Shown in pieces: positions 1-7,200 of a stretch of 16,502 nt of DNA. The stretch covers positions 1-16,502 of the forward strand of contig DASRIA010000085.1 of assembly GCA_035650255.1 (NCBI GenBank), written 5' to 3'. A program made the position numbers and the translations under genes. The notes under the pieces are model-generated. The model did not search any database and was not told where the DNA came from. It saw only the letters and a list, made by a program, of their open reading frames with translations. The DNA is from DASRIA01 sp035650255. GTDB taxonomy: Bacteria; Actinomycetota; Thermoleophilia; Solirubrobacterales; JBBDJG01. The first letter of the stretch is position 1. Every line of letters begins with the position of its first letter.

Positions 1-90
1 CGAGCGGAATCCCTCGCAACGCGCGCGATAACGCACCAATCGGACGCATTTCGCGCGTGTCAGGCGCCGGCTGGCGTCACCCCTCGCCCC

Positions 91-96
91 TACACT
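91..96 (+). promoter_or_regulatory. Putative -10 element of dnaE, close to the start codon
   Basis: TACACT fits the actinobacterial -10 pattern TAnnnT. It ends 9 bases before the GTG at 106, so transcription would begin at or next to the start codon and leave no room for a ribosome binding site. I see no convincing -35 box. The same TACACTTG octamer lies before the gene at 3743. This is inferred from motif and spacing only. Confidence 0.4.
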
Positions 97-105
97 TGAC
101 GCCTC

Positions 106-3100
106 GTGAGCACCCCCGGCGCCGTCCACCTGCACGTCCACTCCGAGTACTCGCTGCTCGATGGCGCCTGCAAGATCGATGCCCTCGCGGCCCGGTGCGC
201 GGAACTCGAGATGCCGGCCCTGGGCCTCACCGACCACGGCGTCCTGAACGGGGCCGTCGAGTTCTACAAGGCGTGCCGGAAGCACGACGTGAAGCCCATT
301 CTGGGCCTCGAGGCCTACCTGTGCGACAACCGCCACGACCGTGAGAAGGTCCGCTACGAGCGCAACCACCTCACCCTGCTGGCCCGCAACGACGCGGGCT
401 TCCGGAACCTGATCAAGCTCTCCTCGCTGGGCTACCTGGACGGGTTCCGCCGCGGCCAGGCGAACGTCGACATGGAGCTGCTCGACCGCCACTCCGAGGG
501 GGTGATCGCGCTCAGCGGCTGCCTGCAGTCGCGCTTTTGCCAGCGCATCGTGCAGGAGCGCGGGGAGGAGGCGCGCGCCCACGCCGACGAGCTGATGGGC
601 GTGTTCGGGGCGGACAACGTCTACTTCGAGGTCCAGAACAACAAGATCCCCGAGCAGGACCGCGCCAACGAGGGGATCGCACGGATCGCGCGCGAGGTGG
701 GCCGGCCGCTGGTCGGCACCGCCGACGTCCACTACCTGCGCCGCGAGGACTACTCCACGCACTCGGCGCTGCTCTGCGTGCAGACCAAGTCGACGCTCGC
801 GCAGCCGAAGCTGCGCTTCGACACGAACGAGTTCTACTTGAAGAGCCCCGCCGAGATGGCGGAGTCCTTCCAGGAGTGGCCCGAGGCGGTGCCGACCTCG
901 CTCGAGATCGCGGAGCGCTGCGACATCGAGCTGCAGCTCGACAGCATGATGCTCCCCACGTACCCGACGCCCGACGGCACGACGCCGACCGCGTACCTGC
1001 GGCAGCTGACCGAGGAGGGCCTGCGCGCGCGCTACGGCGACCCGCCGCCCGCGGCCGCGGTCGAGCGGCTCGAGACGGAGCTCGCCGTGATCGAGGACAT
1101 GGGCTTCGAGTCGTACTTCCTGATCGTGTGGGACTTCGTCAAGTACGCGAAGGACAACGGCATCGCGGTCGGCCCCGGCCGCGGCTCCGCGGCGGGCTCG
1201 ATCGTCAGCTACGTGCTGCGCATCACCGACGTCGACCCGCTCGACATGGACCTGCTGTTCGAGCGGTTCCTGAACGCCGAGCGCAAGACCATGCCGGACA
1301 TCGACATCGACTTCTCGATTCGCGGCCGCGAGCGCGTGATCAGGTACGTCCAGGAGAAGTACGGCCGCGACGCGGTCGCGCAGATCATCACCTTCGGCAA
1401 GATGAAGCCGCGCGCCGCGACGCGCGACGCCGCGCGGGTGCTGGGCGTCGACTACGCCACCGGCGACCGGCTGGCGAAGCTGATCCCCGAGCCGATCATG
1501 GGCCGCACCCCCAGCTTCGAGGAATGCATGGCGGCCGGCACCGACCTGCGCAAGGCATACGACACCGAGCCGCAGGCGCAACAGGTGATCGACGTGGCGC
1601 GCGGGCTCGAGGGCATCGTGCGCAACAACTCCATCCACGCGGCCGCGGTCGTGATCGCCGACCGCCCGCTGACGGAGATCGTGCCGCTCCAGCTGGCCGA
1701 GGACCGCGGCGTCGTCGAAGTCGTCGAGGGGGAGAACGGCAACGGTGGCAAGCCCGAGCGCGTCTACAAGACGGTCACGCAGTACTCCATGAAGCCGATC
1801 GAGGAGATCGGCCTCCTGAAGATGGACTTCCTGGGGTTGCGCACGCTGGACGTGCTGGAGAACGCGGTCGCGATCATCGAGCGCTCGGGCGGGGAGCGGA
1901 TCGACCTCGCGACCCTGCCGCTCGACGACCGCAAGACCTACGAGATGCTTGCGCGCGGCGACTCCGTGGGCGTGTTCCAGCTCGAGTCCGAGGGCATGCA
2001 GGACGCCCTGCGCGAGGTGGGGCCGACGGAGTTCGGCGACATCGTCGCGCTCGTCGCGCTGTACCGCCCGGGCCCGATGCGCTTCATCAAGGACTACGCG
2101 CGCGGCAAGCGCGACCCGGCGACGGTCCGCTACATCGACGAGCGCCTGAAGGCGATCACCGAGCACACGTACGGCATCGCGGTCTACCAGGAGCAGCTGA
2201 TGCAGATCGCGCGCGACATCGCCGGCTTCCCGGGCCCGAAGGCGGACACGCTGCGCCGCGCGATCGGCAAGAAGGAGCGCGCCCTGATGGCGACGCTCAA
2301 ACAGGACTTCGTCGAGGGCTGCCGCGAGGGCGGCACCAACGCAGCGGTCGCGAACCAGCTCTGGGGCCTGATGGAGGCGGCCGCCGACTACTCGTTCAAC
2401 CGCTCACACGCTGCCTGCTACGGCCTGATCGCCTACCGCACCGCGTACCTGAAGGCGAACTACCCCGCCGAGTACATGGCGGCGCTGATCTCGAGCGTGA
2501 TGTCGACCAAGGACAAGGTGCCGTTCTTCGTCTCGCGCTGCGAGGAGATGAACATCAAGGTCCTGCCGCCGGACGTGAACCAGTCCGGCCACGACTTCGT
2601 GGTGGTCGAGGGCGACATCCGCTTCGGGCTCGACGCGGTCAAGAACGTCGGCTACGCGGCGGTGGAGAAGATCCTCGAGGCGCGCGAGGCGGGTGGCCCG
2701 TTCACCTCGATCTGGGACTTCTGCGCGCGCGTCGACTGCCGCACCGTCAACAAGAAGGCGATCGAGAGCTTGATCAAGTGTGGCGCGCTCGACTCGACGG
2801 GCGGCACCCGCAAGGGAATGCTGGCGGTGCTGCCCCAGGCGCAGGGGGCGGGCGCGAAGGCCCAGGAGGACGCGATCTCGGGCCAGGGCTCGATCTTCGA
2901 CCTCGACCCGGCGGGGAGCACGTCCGGCCCGCCGGCCGCGGCGCACTATCCGCCGCTGCCCGCCGAGGAGTTCGAGGGCGTCGAGCTGCTTTCGATGGAG
3001 AAGGAGACGCTCGGCATCTTCCTGTCCAGCCACCCGCTCGCCGAGGTGCGCCATCTGCTGCGGGCGCGCACGGACTGCTCGCTGGCCGAGGTGTCGTCCA

Positions 3101-3675
3101 AGCCGGACGGCGCGTGGGTCACCGTCGGCGGCCTGATCGTGCAGGCCAAGCGCATCCGCACGAAGTCGGGCGAGCCGATGATGTTCGCGACCCTCGACGA
3201 CCTCGAGGGCCAGGTGGAGATGTTGATCTTCAACTCCGCGTACGCCGCGAACGAGTCACACGTAGCCGTCGACAAACGCGTGATCGTGCGCGGCCGCCTC
3301 GATCACAAGGAACGCGGTGAGACGAAGCTCGTGGTGCAGGAGATCGAGCCGTTCGAGCCGACTGCCGAGGAGCTGGCCGCGGCCGGCACGCCGCCGCCGG
3401 TGGACCTCGCCGCGGGCCGTCGCGCACGCCGCGGCCCGGGCCCGCTGGAGCCGGTCGTGATCAAGGTCGACGCGCACACTTGCGACGAGCACCTGATCGC
3501 CGAGCTGAAGGCGCTGCTCGAGCATTTCCCCGGCCAGACGGACGTCCTGGTGGAGATGGGCACTGCCGCCGGACCGCGCCGCCTGCGCTTCGGATCGGAG
3601 TTCCGCATCACGATGTCCGGCAGCTTCCGCGCGGAGCTGGACGAGCTCCTCGGCCCGGAGGCCCTGGTCGCCTGA
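106..3675 (+). CDS. dnaE: DNA polymerase III subunit alpha (DnaE1 type, intact PHP domain)
   Basis: Catalytic alpha subunit of the replicative DNA polymerase III holoenzyme. The 1189-residue protein begins with GTG, and its first residues run straight into the PHP domain (H-V-H-S-E-Y-S-L-L-D at 10-19). All nine PHP metal ligands known from active family members are present: H10, H12, D19, H44, E69, H88, C139, D207 and H209. This argues that the domain is a working 3'-5' proofreading nuclease, as shown for mycobacterial DnaE1 and unlike E. coli alpha. The polymerase core has GPGRGSAAGS (356-365), PDIDIDF with D398/D400/D402, and a third acidic residue D574 in KMDFLGL. A helix-hairpin-helix region follows around 882-900. 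A clamp-binding type motif Q-G-S-I-F-D-L is at 927-933, and an OB fold spans about 1000-1085. Length is normal and there is no intein. It is transcribed alone, with a 67-base gap to the next gene. Confidence 0.97.
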   Translation: MSTPGAVHLHVHSEYSLLDGACKIDALAARCAELEMPALGLTDHGVLNGAVEFYKACRKHDVKPILGLEAYLCDNRHDREKVRYERNHLTLLARNDAGFRNLIKLSSLGYLDGFRRGQANVDMELLDRHSEGVIALSGCLQSRFCQRIVQERGEEARAHADELMGVFGADNVYFEVQNNKIPEQDRANEGIARIAREVGRPLVGTADVHYLRREDYSTHSALLCVQTKSTLAQPKLRFDTNEFYLKSPAEMAESFQEWPEAVPTSLEIAERCDIELQLDSMMLPTYPTPDGTTPTAYLRQLTEEGLRARYGDPPPAAAVERLETELAVIEDMGFESYFLIVWDFVKYAKDNGIAVGPGRGSAAGSIVSYVLRITDVDPLDMDLLFERFLNAERKTMPDIDIDFSIRGRERVIRYVQEKYGRDAVAQIITFGKMKPRAATRDAARVLGVDYATGDRLAKLIPEPIMGRTPSFEECMAAGTDLRKAYDTEPQAQQVIDVARGLEGIVRNNSIHAAAVVIADRPLTEIVPLQLAEDRGVVEVVEGENGNGGKPERVYKTVTQYSMKPIEEIGLLKMDFLGLRTLDVLENAVAIIERSGGERIDLATLPLDDRKTYEMLARGDSVGVFQLESEGMQDALREVGPTEFGDIVALVALYRPGPMRFIKDYARGKRDPATVRYIDERLKAITEHTYGIAVYQEQLMQIARDIAGFPGPKADTLRRAIGKKERALMATLKQDFVEGCREGGTNAAVANQLWGLMEAAADYSFNRSHAACYGLIAYRTAYLKANYPAEYMAALISSVMSTKDKVPFFVSRCEEMNIKVLPPDVNQSGHDFVVVEGDIRFGLDAVKNVGYAAVEKILEAREAGGPFTSIWDFCARVDCRTVNKKAIESLIKCGALDSTGGTRKGMLAVLPQAQGAGAKAQEDAISGQGSIFDLDPAGSTSGPPAAAHYPPLPAEEFEGVELLSMEKETLGIFLSSHPLAEVRHLLRARTDCSLAEVSSKPDGAWVTVGGLIVQAKRIRTKSGEPMMFATLDDLEGQVEMLIFNSAYAANESHVAVDKRVIVRGRLDHKERGETKLVVQEIEPFEPTAEELAAAGTPPPVDLAAGRRARRGPGPLEPVVIKVDAHTCDEHLIAELKALLEHFPGQTDVLVEMGTAAGPRRLRFGSEFRITMSGSFRAELDELLGPEALVA

Positions 3676-3705
3676 TTCGGCCGTTCCGCGGCGCCTAGAC
3701 ATACG

Positions 3706-3735
3706 TTGGGCGAGCGGCGCGAACGAGGGTACACT
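3706..3735 (+). promoter_or_regulatory. Putative promoter of the cysteine-rich gene
   Basis: TTGGGC (3706-3711), an 18-base spacer and TACACT (3730-3735) give a reasonable -35/-10 pair. The -10 hexamer ends 7 bases before the ATG at 3743, so the message would start at or very near the start codon. The remaining gap after dnaE shows no clear terminator hairpin with a T tract. Confidence 0.4.
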
Positions 3736-3742
3736 TGCCGCC

Positions 3743-4159
3743 ATGGCAGTCCGTTCCGAGACCAAGCAGGCAACCGAATGCCGGCAGTGCTGCACGTTCT
3801 GTGACAAGACGATCCAGCCGCGCGGTTGCATCGAGGCGAACTGCCCGTTCCTCTACACGTACGAGGACGAGAGCACCGGCCGCAGCTACATGGGCTGTCT
3901 CCAGAAAGTGTTCGACGCCGAGATCGACGTCGAGATCTTCCAGCACGCGGAGCGCACGCGTGCGGGTTACGGCGGCGTGAAGGCGAAGCGCGAACCCATG
4001 CCGATGTGCCCGTTCTCGGTCGAGCGTTCCTACGAAGGAACCGGCGCGGCGTTCGACTGCGTGAATCCACGCTTCTTCGACGTATCCGAGGTCGACCCGG
4101 GCGGCTACCGCGCGTTCGACCTTCGCGACGGGGCAGCGGTCCCTGGGCACGGGTCGTAG
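3743..4159 (+). CDS. Small cysteine-rich protein, probably metal-binding, function unknown
   Basis: A 138-residue soluble protein without signal peptide or membrane segment. It carries nine cysteines: C13, C16, C17, C20, C29, C34, C52, C89 and C106. The first six lie within 22 residues as C-x2-C-C-x2-C-x8-C-x4-C, which looks like a zinc or iron-sulfur ligand cluster, although no named family fits from memory. Aromatic and acidic stretches follow. The ATG start is supported by the promoter-like element 7 bases upstream; there is no Shine-Dalgarno sequence. The SGNH-like gene begins 34 bases after the stop on the same strand, so the two may be co-transcribed. Codon use matches neighbouring housekeeping genes, so it does not look recently acquired. 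That it is a gene is likely; the metal-binding role is inference. Confidence 0.8.
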   Translation: MAVRSETKQATECRQCCTFCDKTIQPRGCIEANCPFLYTYEDESTGRSYMGCLQKVFDAEIDVEIFQHAERTRAGYGGVKAKREPMPMCPFSVERSYEGTGAAFDCVNPRFFDVSEVDPGGYRAFDLRDGAAVPGHGS

Positions 4160-4193
4160 CGGAAAAGCTGGGCCCGGTCCTGTCCCCACCCTG

Positions 4194-4958
4194 ATGCTCG
4201 CGGACGAGTCCCTGAACGAGAGGGCGGTGCGCCGGCTCGAGATCGTCGAGAAGCGGCACGCCGCGTACGGCGAGGACTTCAACTCCATCGAGCACGCGCG
4301 CTCGACCGGCCGCGCCCATGCAGTGTGCATCGGCGACTGCCACCTGCGGGTGATCCAGCGCGCGCTGCAGCCGCCCAACGCCCCGCCGTTGATGCCGCAT
4401 GTGTGGCTCGACCCGTGCATCGTGGGCGGCGCCACGGCCCGCGGCCTGCGCAACCCGAACTCCGAGTCCGGCGCCGTGCCCGTGTTCCGGCGCCGGATCG
4501 AGCTTGCGCAGCCGTGGCAGCACATGGTCTTCATGCTGGGTGAGGCCGACACGGGGTTCCAGCTCTGGTACACGCGGCACACCCTGGGCGAGTCGATCGA
4601 GGCCATGCACGAGACGATCGACACCTACGTAGGCTTCCTGCGCGAGGTCCACGAGCTGGGCTTCGACAAGCTCTACGTGCTGAGCGTCCCCTTCACGCCC
4701 GGACTCCGCCGCATCCGCAAGGTGAACTTCGAGGTGTCCCAGGAGGACCGCACCGAGCTAGGCCGCCAGTACAACCTCGAGATGGAGCGGCGGGCCGACT
4801 TCTACACCTACGTCGACGTCACGACGGGCACGCTCGATCCCGCCACCGGCCTGGTCGCGGAGGAGTACATCGACCCGCGCGACCCGGACCACCTGCTGTC
4901 CGAGCCCTACGCGCGCGTGATCGCGGACGAGCTGGGACCGCACCTGACGCCGCATTAG
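4194..4958 (+). CDS. SGNH/GDSL-hydrolase-like protein with Cys at the nucleophile position
   Basis: A 254-residue protein without signal peptide, presumably cytoplasmic. Sequence blocks follow the order of the SGNH fold. V-C-I-G-D-C-H-L-R holds G47-D48-C49-H50 where family members have G-D-S. A glycine-rich G-G-A-T-A-R-G-L stretch follows at the block II position. G116-E117-A118-D119 matches the G-x-N-D region, with Glu-Ala in place of x-Asn. A late D230-P-D-H233 matches the D-x-x-H catalytic pair. Cys for Ser suggests thiol chemistry, a transferase, or a non-hydrolytic relative. The substrate cannot be told from sequence. No Shine-Dalgarno precedes the ATG, and the open frame continues upstream without a stop, so a slightly earlier start is possible. 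The stop codon interlocks with that of nfo. The fold assignment rests on motifs and is moderately sure. Confidence 0.72.
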   Translation: MLADESLNERAVRRLEIVEKRHAAYGEDFNSIEHARSTGRAHAVCIGDCHLRVIQRALQPPNAPPLMPHVWLDPCIVGGATARGLRNPNSESGAVPVFRRRIELAQPWQHMVFMLGEADTGFQLWYTRHTLGESIEAMHETIDTYVGFLREVHELGFDKLYVLSVPFTPGLRRIRKVNFEVSQEDRTELGRQYNLEMERRADFYTYVDVTTGTLDPATGLVAEEYIDPRDPDHLLSEPYARVIADELGPHLTPH

Positions 4959-5809
4959 GTCCCGCGGGCCTGGTCCCGCAGCCGCTTCGCGATGTCGATC
5001 TGACCCTTGTCGGGGCCGTGGCCGTCCGGGCCGGGGACCTCGACCAGCACCGGCAGGTCCTGGAAGCGTGGCTCACCCAGGAACACGGCGATGCCGGCCT
5101 CGCCCAGCTCGCCCTCGCCGAGGTTCGCGTGCCGGTCGACGTTCGCGCCCAGGCCGACCTTCGAGTCGTTCAGGTGCAGCGCGCGCAGGCGATCGAGGCC
5201 GACGATGCTGTCGTACTGGTCCACGACCTCCGTGAAGGCGTCACGGTCGCGCACCTCGTAGCCCGAGGAGAGGAGGTGGCACGAGTCCAGGCACACGCCG
5301 AGGCGCTTCCCGCCCCCTGAGACCTCGATCGCGCGCGCCAGCTCCTCGAACGTGCGCCCGATGGTGAAGCCGGCTCCCGCAGTGTCCTCGAACAGCAGGG
5401 GAGTGCTCTGTGACTCCTTCAGCGCGGCCTTCATGCCCTGGCCGAGCTTCTTGAACGCCGGCCCCGCGGCCTGCCCCTTGCCGCTGCCGGGATGGACGAT
5501 CACCCCGCCGGCCCCGATCCCGTCTCCGATCGACAATGCGTGGATCAAGGAGGCGATCGACTTGCGCCGCACCTCGGCATCGTCGCTCGCCACGTTGATG
5601 AGGTAGACGGCGTGGATGTACACGGACTGGACGGGGCTTTGCGCGAACCGCTCCCGGAAGGCGGCGAAGTCGGCCTCGGAGTACCTCGTGGGCCGCCAGG
5701 CCCGCGGGCTCTGGTTGAAGACCTGCATCGACTCGGCGCCGCGCTCCTCGGCCCGCTCCAGGGCGCGCACGAGCCCGCCCGCGGTCGAGACATGGGCGCC
5801 GATTAGCAT
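4955..5809 (-). CDS. nfo: Endonuclease IV (AP endonuclease, Nfo)
   Basis: Base-excision-repair enzyme that cleaves DNA 5' of abasic sites and trims damaged 3' ends with a three-zinc active site. The 284-residue product is full length for the family. All nine zinc ligands are found at the expected spacing: H66, H106, E141, D175, H178, H212, D225, H227 and E257, each 3-4 positions lower than in E. coli Nfo. The N-terminus M-L-I-G-A-H-V-S matches the family start, which fixes the ATG at 5809. There is no Shine-Dalgarno sequence, and only 8 bases separate this start from the divergent gltX start, so its promoter must lie inside gltX or overlap its start. The TAA stop overlaps the TAG of the convergent SGNH-like gene within TTAG. 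Confidence 0.96.
   Translation of the reverse strand: MLIGAHVSTAGGLVRALERAEERGAESMQVFNQSPRAWRPTRYSEADFAAFRERFAQSPVQSVYIHAVYLINVASDDAEVRRKSIASLIHALSIGDGIGAGGVIVHPGSGKGQAAGPAFKKLGQGMKAALKESQSTPLLFEDTAGAGFTIGRTFEELARAIEVSGGGKRLGVCLDSCHLLSSGYEVRDRDAFTEVVDQYDSIVGLDRLRALHLNDSKVGLGANVDRHANLGEGELGEAGIAVFLGEPRFQDLPVLVEVPGPDGHGPDKGQIDIAKRLRDQARGT
5804..5809 (+). promoter_or_regulatory. Putative -10 element of gltX inside the nfo start
   Basis: TAGCAT fits TAnnnT and ends 8 bases before the gltX GTG at 5818, the same geometry seen before dnaE and the gene at 3743. It overlaps the first codons of nfo on the other strand. No clear -35 box is visible. Weak evidence taken alone. Confidence 0.28.
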
Positions 5810-5817
5810 CTGCCGGC

Positions 5818-7200
5818 GTGTCTGGGCATCGATTCAGGTTCGCGCCGAGCCCCACGGGGTTCCTGCACATCGGCGGCGCGAGGACGGCACTCTACAACTG
5901 GCTGCTGGCGCGTCAGTCGGCCGGGAACGCCCTCGTGCTGCGCCTGGAGGACACCGACCGCGAACGCTCGACCGACGAGGCGGTGGCCCAGATCCTCGAC
6001 GCGCTGGACTGGCTCGGCCTCGACTACGACGAGGGGCCCCTCCGCCAGACCGAGCGCTCCGACCTGTACGCGGAGCGCCTCGAGCACTTGCTGGGCAGCG
6101 GCGCCGCCTACTGGGATACGGCGGGGGCGGCCGAGGTCAAGCAGGCGAAGGAGCAGAGTGGGGGAGCGGGATATCGCGGCACCCCCGTCCCGGAGGGCAC
6201 CGAGGGGGCGGCCGTGCGGCTGCGCGTGCCCGACGAGGGCCACACCGTCGTCCGGGACGTGATCCGCGGCGAGTCCGCGTTCGAGAACCGGCTGCTGGAC
6301 GACTTCGTGATCGCGCGGGCGGACCGCACGTCGCTCTACAACTTCGCCGTTGCGGTCGACGACACGGACATGGGGATCACCCACGTGGTGCGCGGCGAGG
6401 ACCACCTGTCGAACACGCCGCGCCAGCTCCTGGTCCTGCAGGCGCTGGGCGCGGAGCCGCCGCTGTACGCGCACCTGCCGCTGCTGCACGGCACCGACGG
6501 CAAGCCGCTGTCGAAGCGCCACGGCGCCGCGTCGGTGCAGGAGCTGCGCGAGATCGGCTACCTGCCCGAGGCGGTGCGCAACTATCTCGCGCTGCTCGGC
6601 TGGGGCTACGACGCCGAGACGACGTTCTTCACGACCGAGGACCTGGTGGAGAAGTTCTCGCTGGAGCGCGTGTCACGCTCGCCCGCGGTGTTCGACGAGC
6701 AGAAGCTCTCGTGGATGAACGGGCACTACATCCGGGAGATGGACACGGCCGAGCTCGCCCGGCGGGTGGCGGAGTGGATGGCCGCGCGCGGCCTGCCCGG
6801 CGCCGGCGACCCGCGCTTGGAGCGAGCTGTCGCCGCGGTCAAGGACAAGGTCTCGACGCTGGCCGAGGTGCCGCGCCTGGTGGGCTTCGCGTTCGGCCCG
6901 GTGGAGACGGATCAGAAGGCCTGGGACAAGGTGATGGGCAAGGACGGCGCCCGGGACCTGCTGGAGCGCGCCCGGGCCGCCCTCGCGGGCGCTGAGCCCT
7001 ACGACGAGGGCGGCATCGAGCAGGCTCTCCAGCGGGTCGTGGAGGAGACCGGAGCCAAGCCAGGAGCCGTCTACCAGCCGCTGAGAGTCGCGATCACGGG
7101 TAAGACGGTCTCGGCCGGGATCTTCGAGAGCCTGGCGCTCCTGGAGCGCGAGGAGGCCCTGGAGCGCGTGGACCGGGCGCTCCAGCGGCTCAGCGCCTAG
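5818..7200 (+). CDS. gltX: Glutamyl-tRNA synthetase
   Basis: Class I aminoacyl-tRNA synthetase that attaches glutamate to tRNA-Glu. The 460-residue protein opens with the Rossmann-fold signature F-A-P-S-P-T-G-F-L-H-I-G-G, where the HIGH motif reads H17-I-G-G20. The KMSKS loop reads K229-P-L-S-K233, followed by R-H-G. The C-terminal anticodon-binding half is complete, including the E-E-T-G-A-K-P-G-A-V-Y-Q-P-L-R region. The GTG start is chosen because the conserved N-terminus begins only five residues later and no better start exists. There is no Shine-Dalgarno, so a leaderless transcript is likely. Whether it also charges tRNA-Gln, to be fixed by GatCAB, cannot be read here. The TAG stop interlocks with the TAG of the convergent secreted-protein gene in the palindrome CTAG. 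Confidence 0.97.
   Translation: MSGHRFRFAPSPTGFLHIGGARTALYNWLLARQSAGNALVLRLEDTDRERSTDEAVAQILDALDWLGLDYDEGPLRQTERSDLYAERLEHLLGSGAAYWDTAGAAEVKQAKEQSGGAGYRGTPVPEGTEGAAVRLRVPDEGHTVVRDVIRGESAFENRLLDDFVIARADRTSLYNFAVAVDDTDMGITHVVRGEDHLSNTPRQLLVLQALGAEPPLYAHLPLLHGTDGKPLSKRHGAASVQELREIGYLPEAVRNYLALLGWGYDAETTFFTTEDLVEKFSLERVSRSPAVFDEQKLSWMNGHYIREMDTAELARRVAEWMAARGLPGAGDPRLERAVAAVKDKVSTLAEVPRLVGFAFGPVETDQKAWDKVMGKDGARDLLERARAALAGAEPYDEGGIEQALQRVVEETGAKPGAVYQPLRVAITGKTVSAGIFESLALLEREEALERVDRALQRLSA

Noticed and set aside
19..58. Inverted repeat ACGCGCG / CGCGCGT in the dnaE upstream region
   Set aside because: Short CG-alternating arms 26 bases apart are expected by chance in such DNA; no T tract and no conserved context.
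537..3320. 927-codon open frame on the plus strand inside dnaE
   Set aside because: Its product is a run of Arg, Ala, Gly and Pro with no motif, as expected when a GC-rich gene is read in a shifted frame; dnaE in the same place is unmistakable.
3303..4652. 449-codon minus-strand open frame crossing the dnaE end and the next two genes
   Set aside because: Antisense to three plus-strand genes, spans an intergenic promoter region, no domain pattern.
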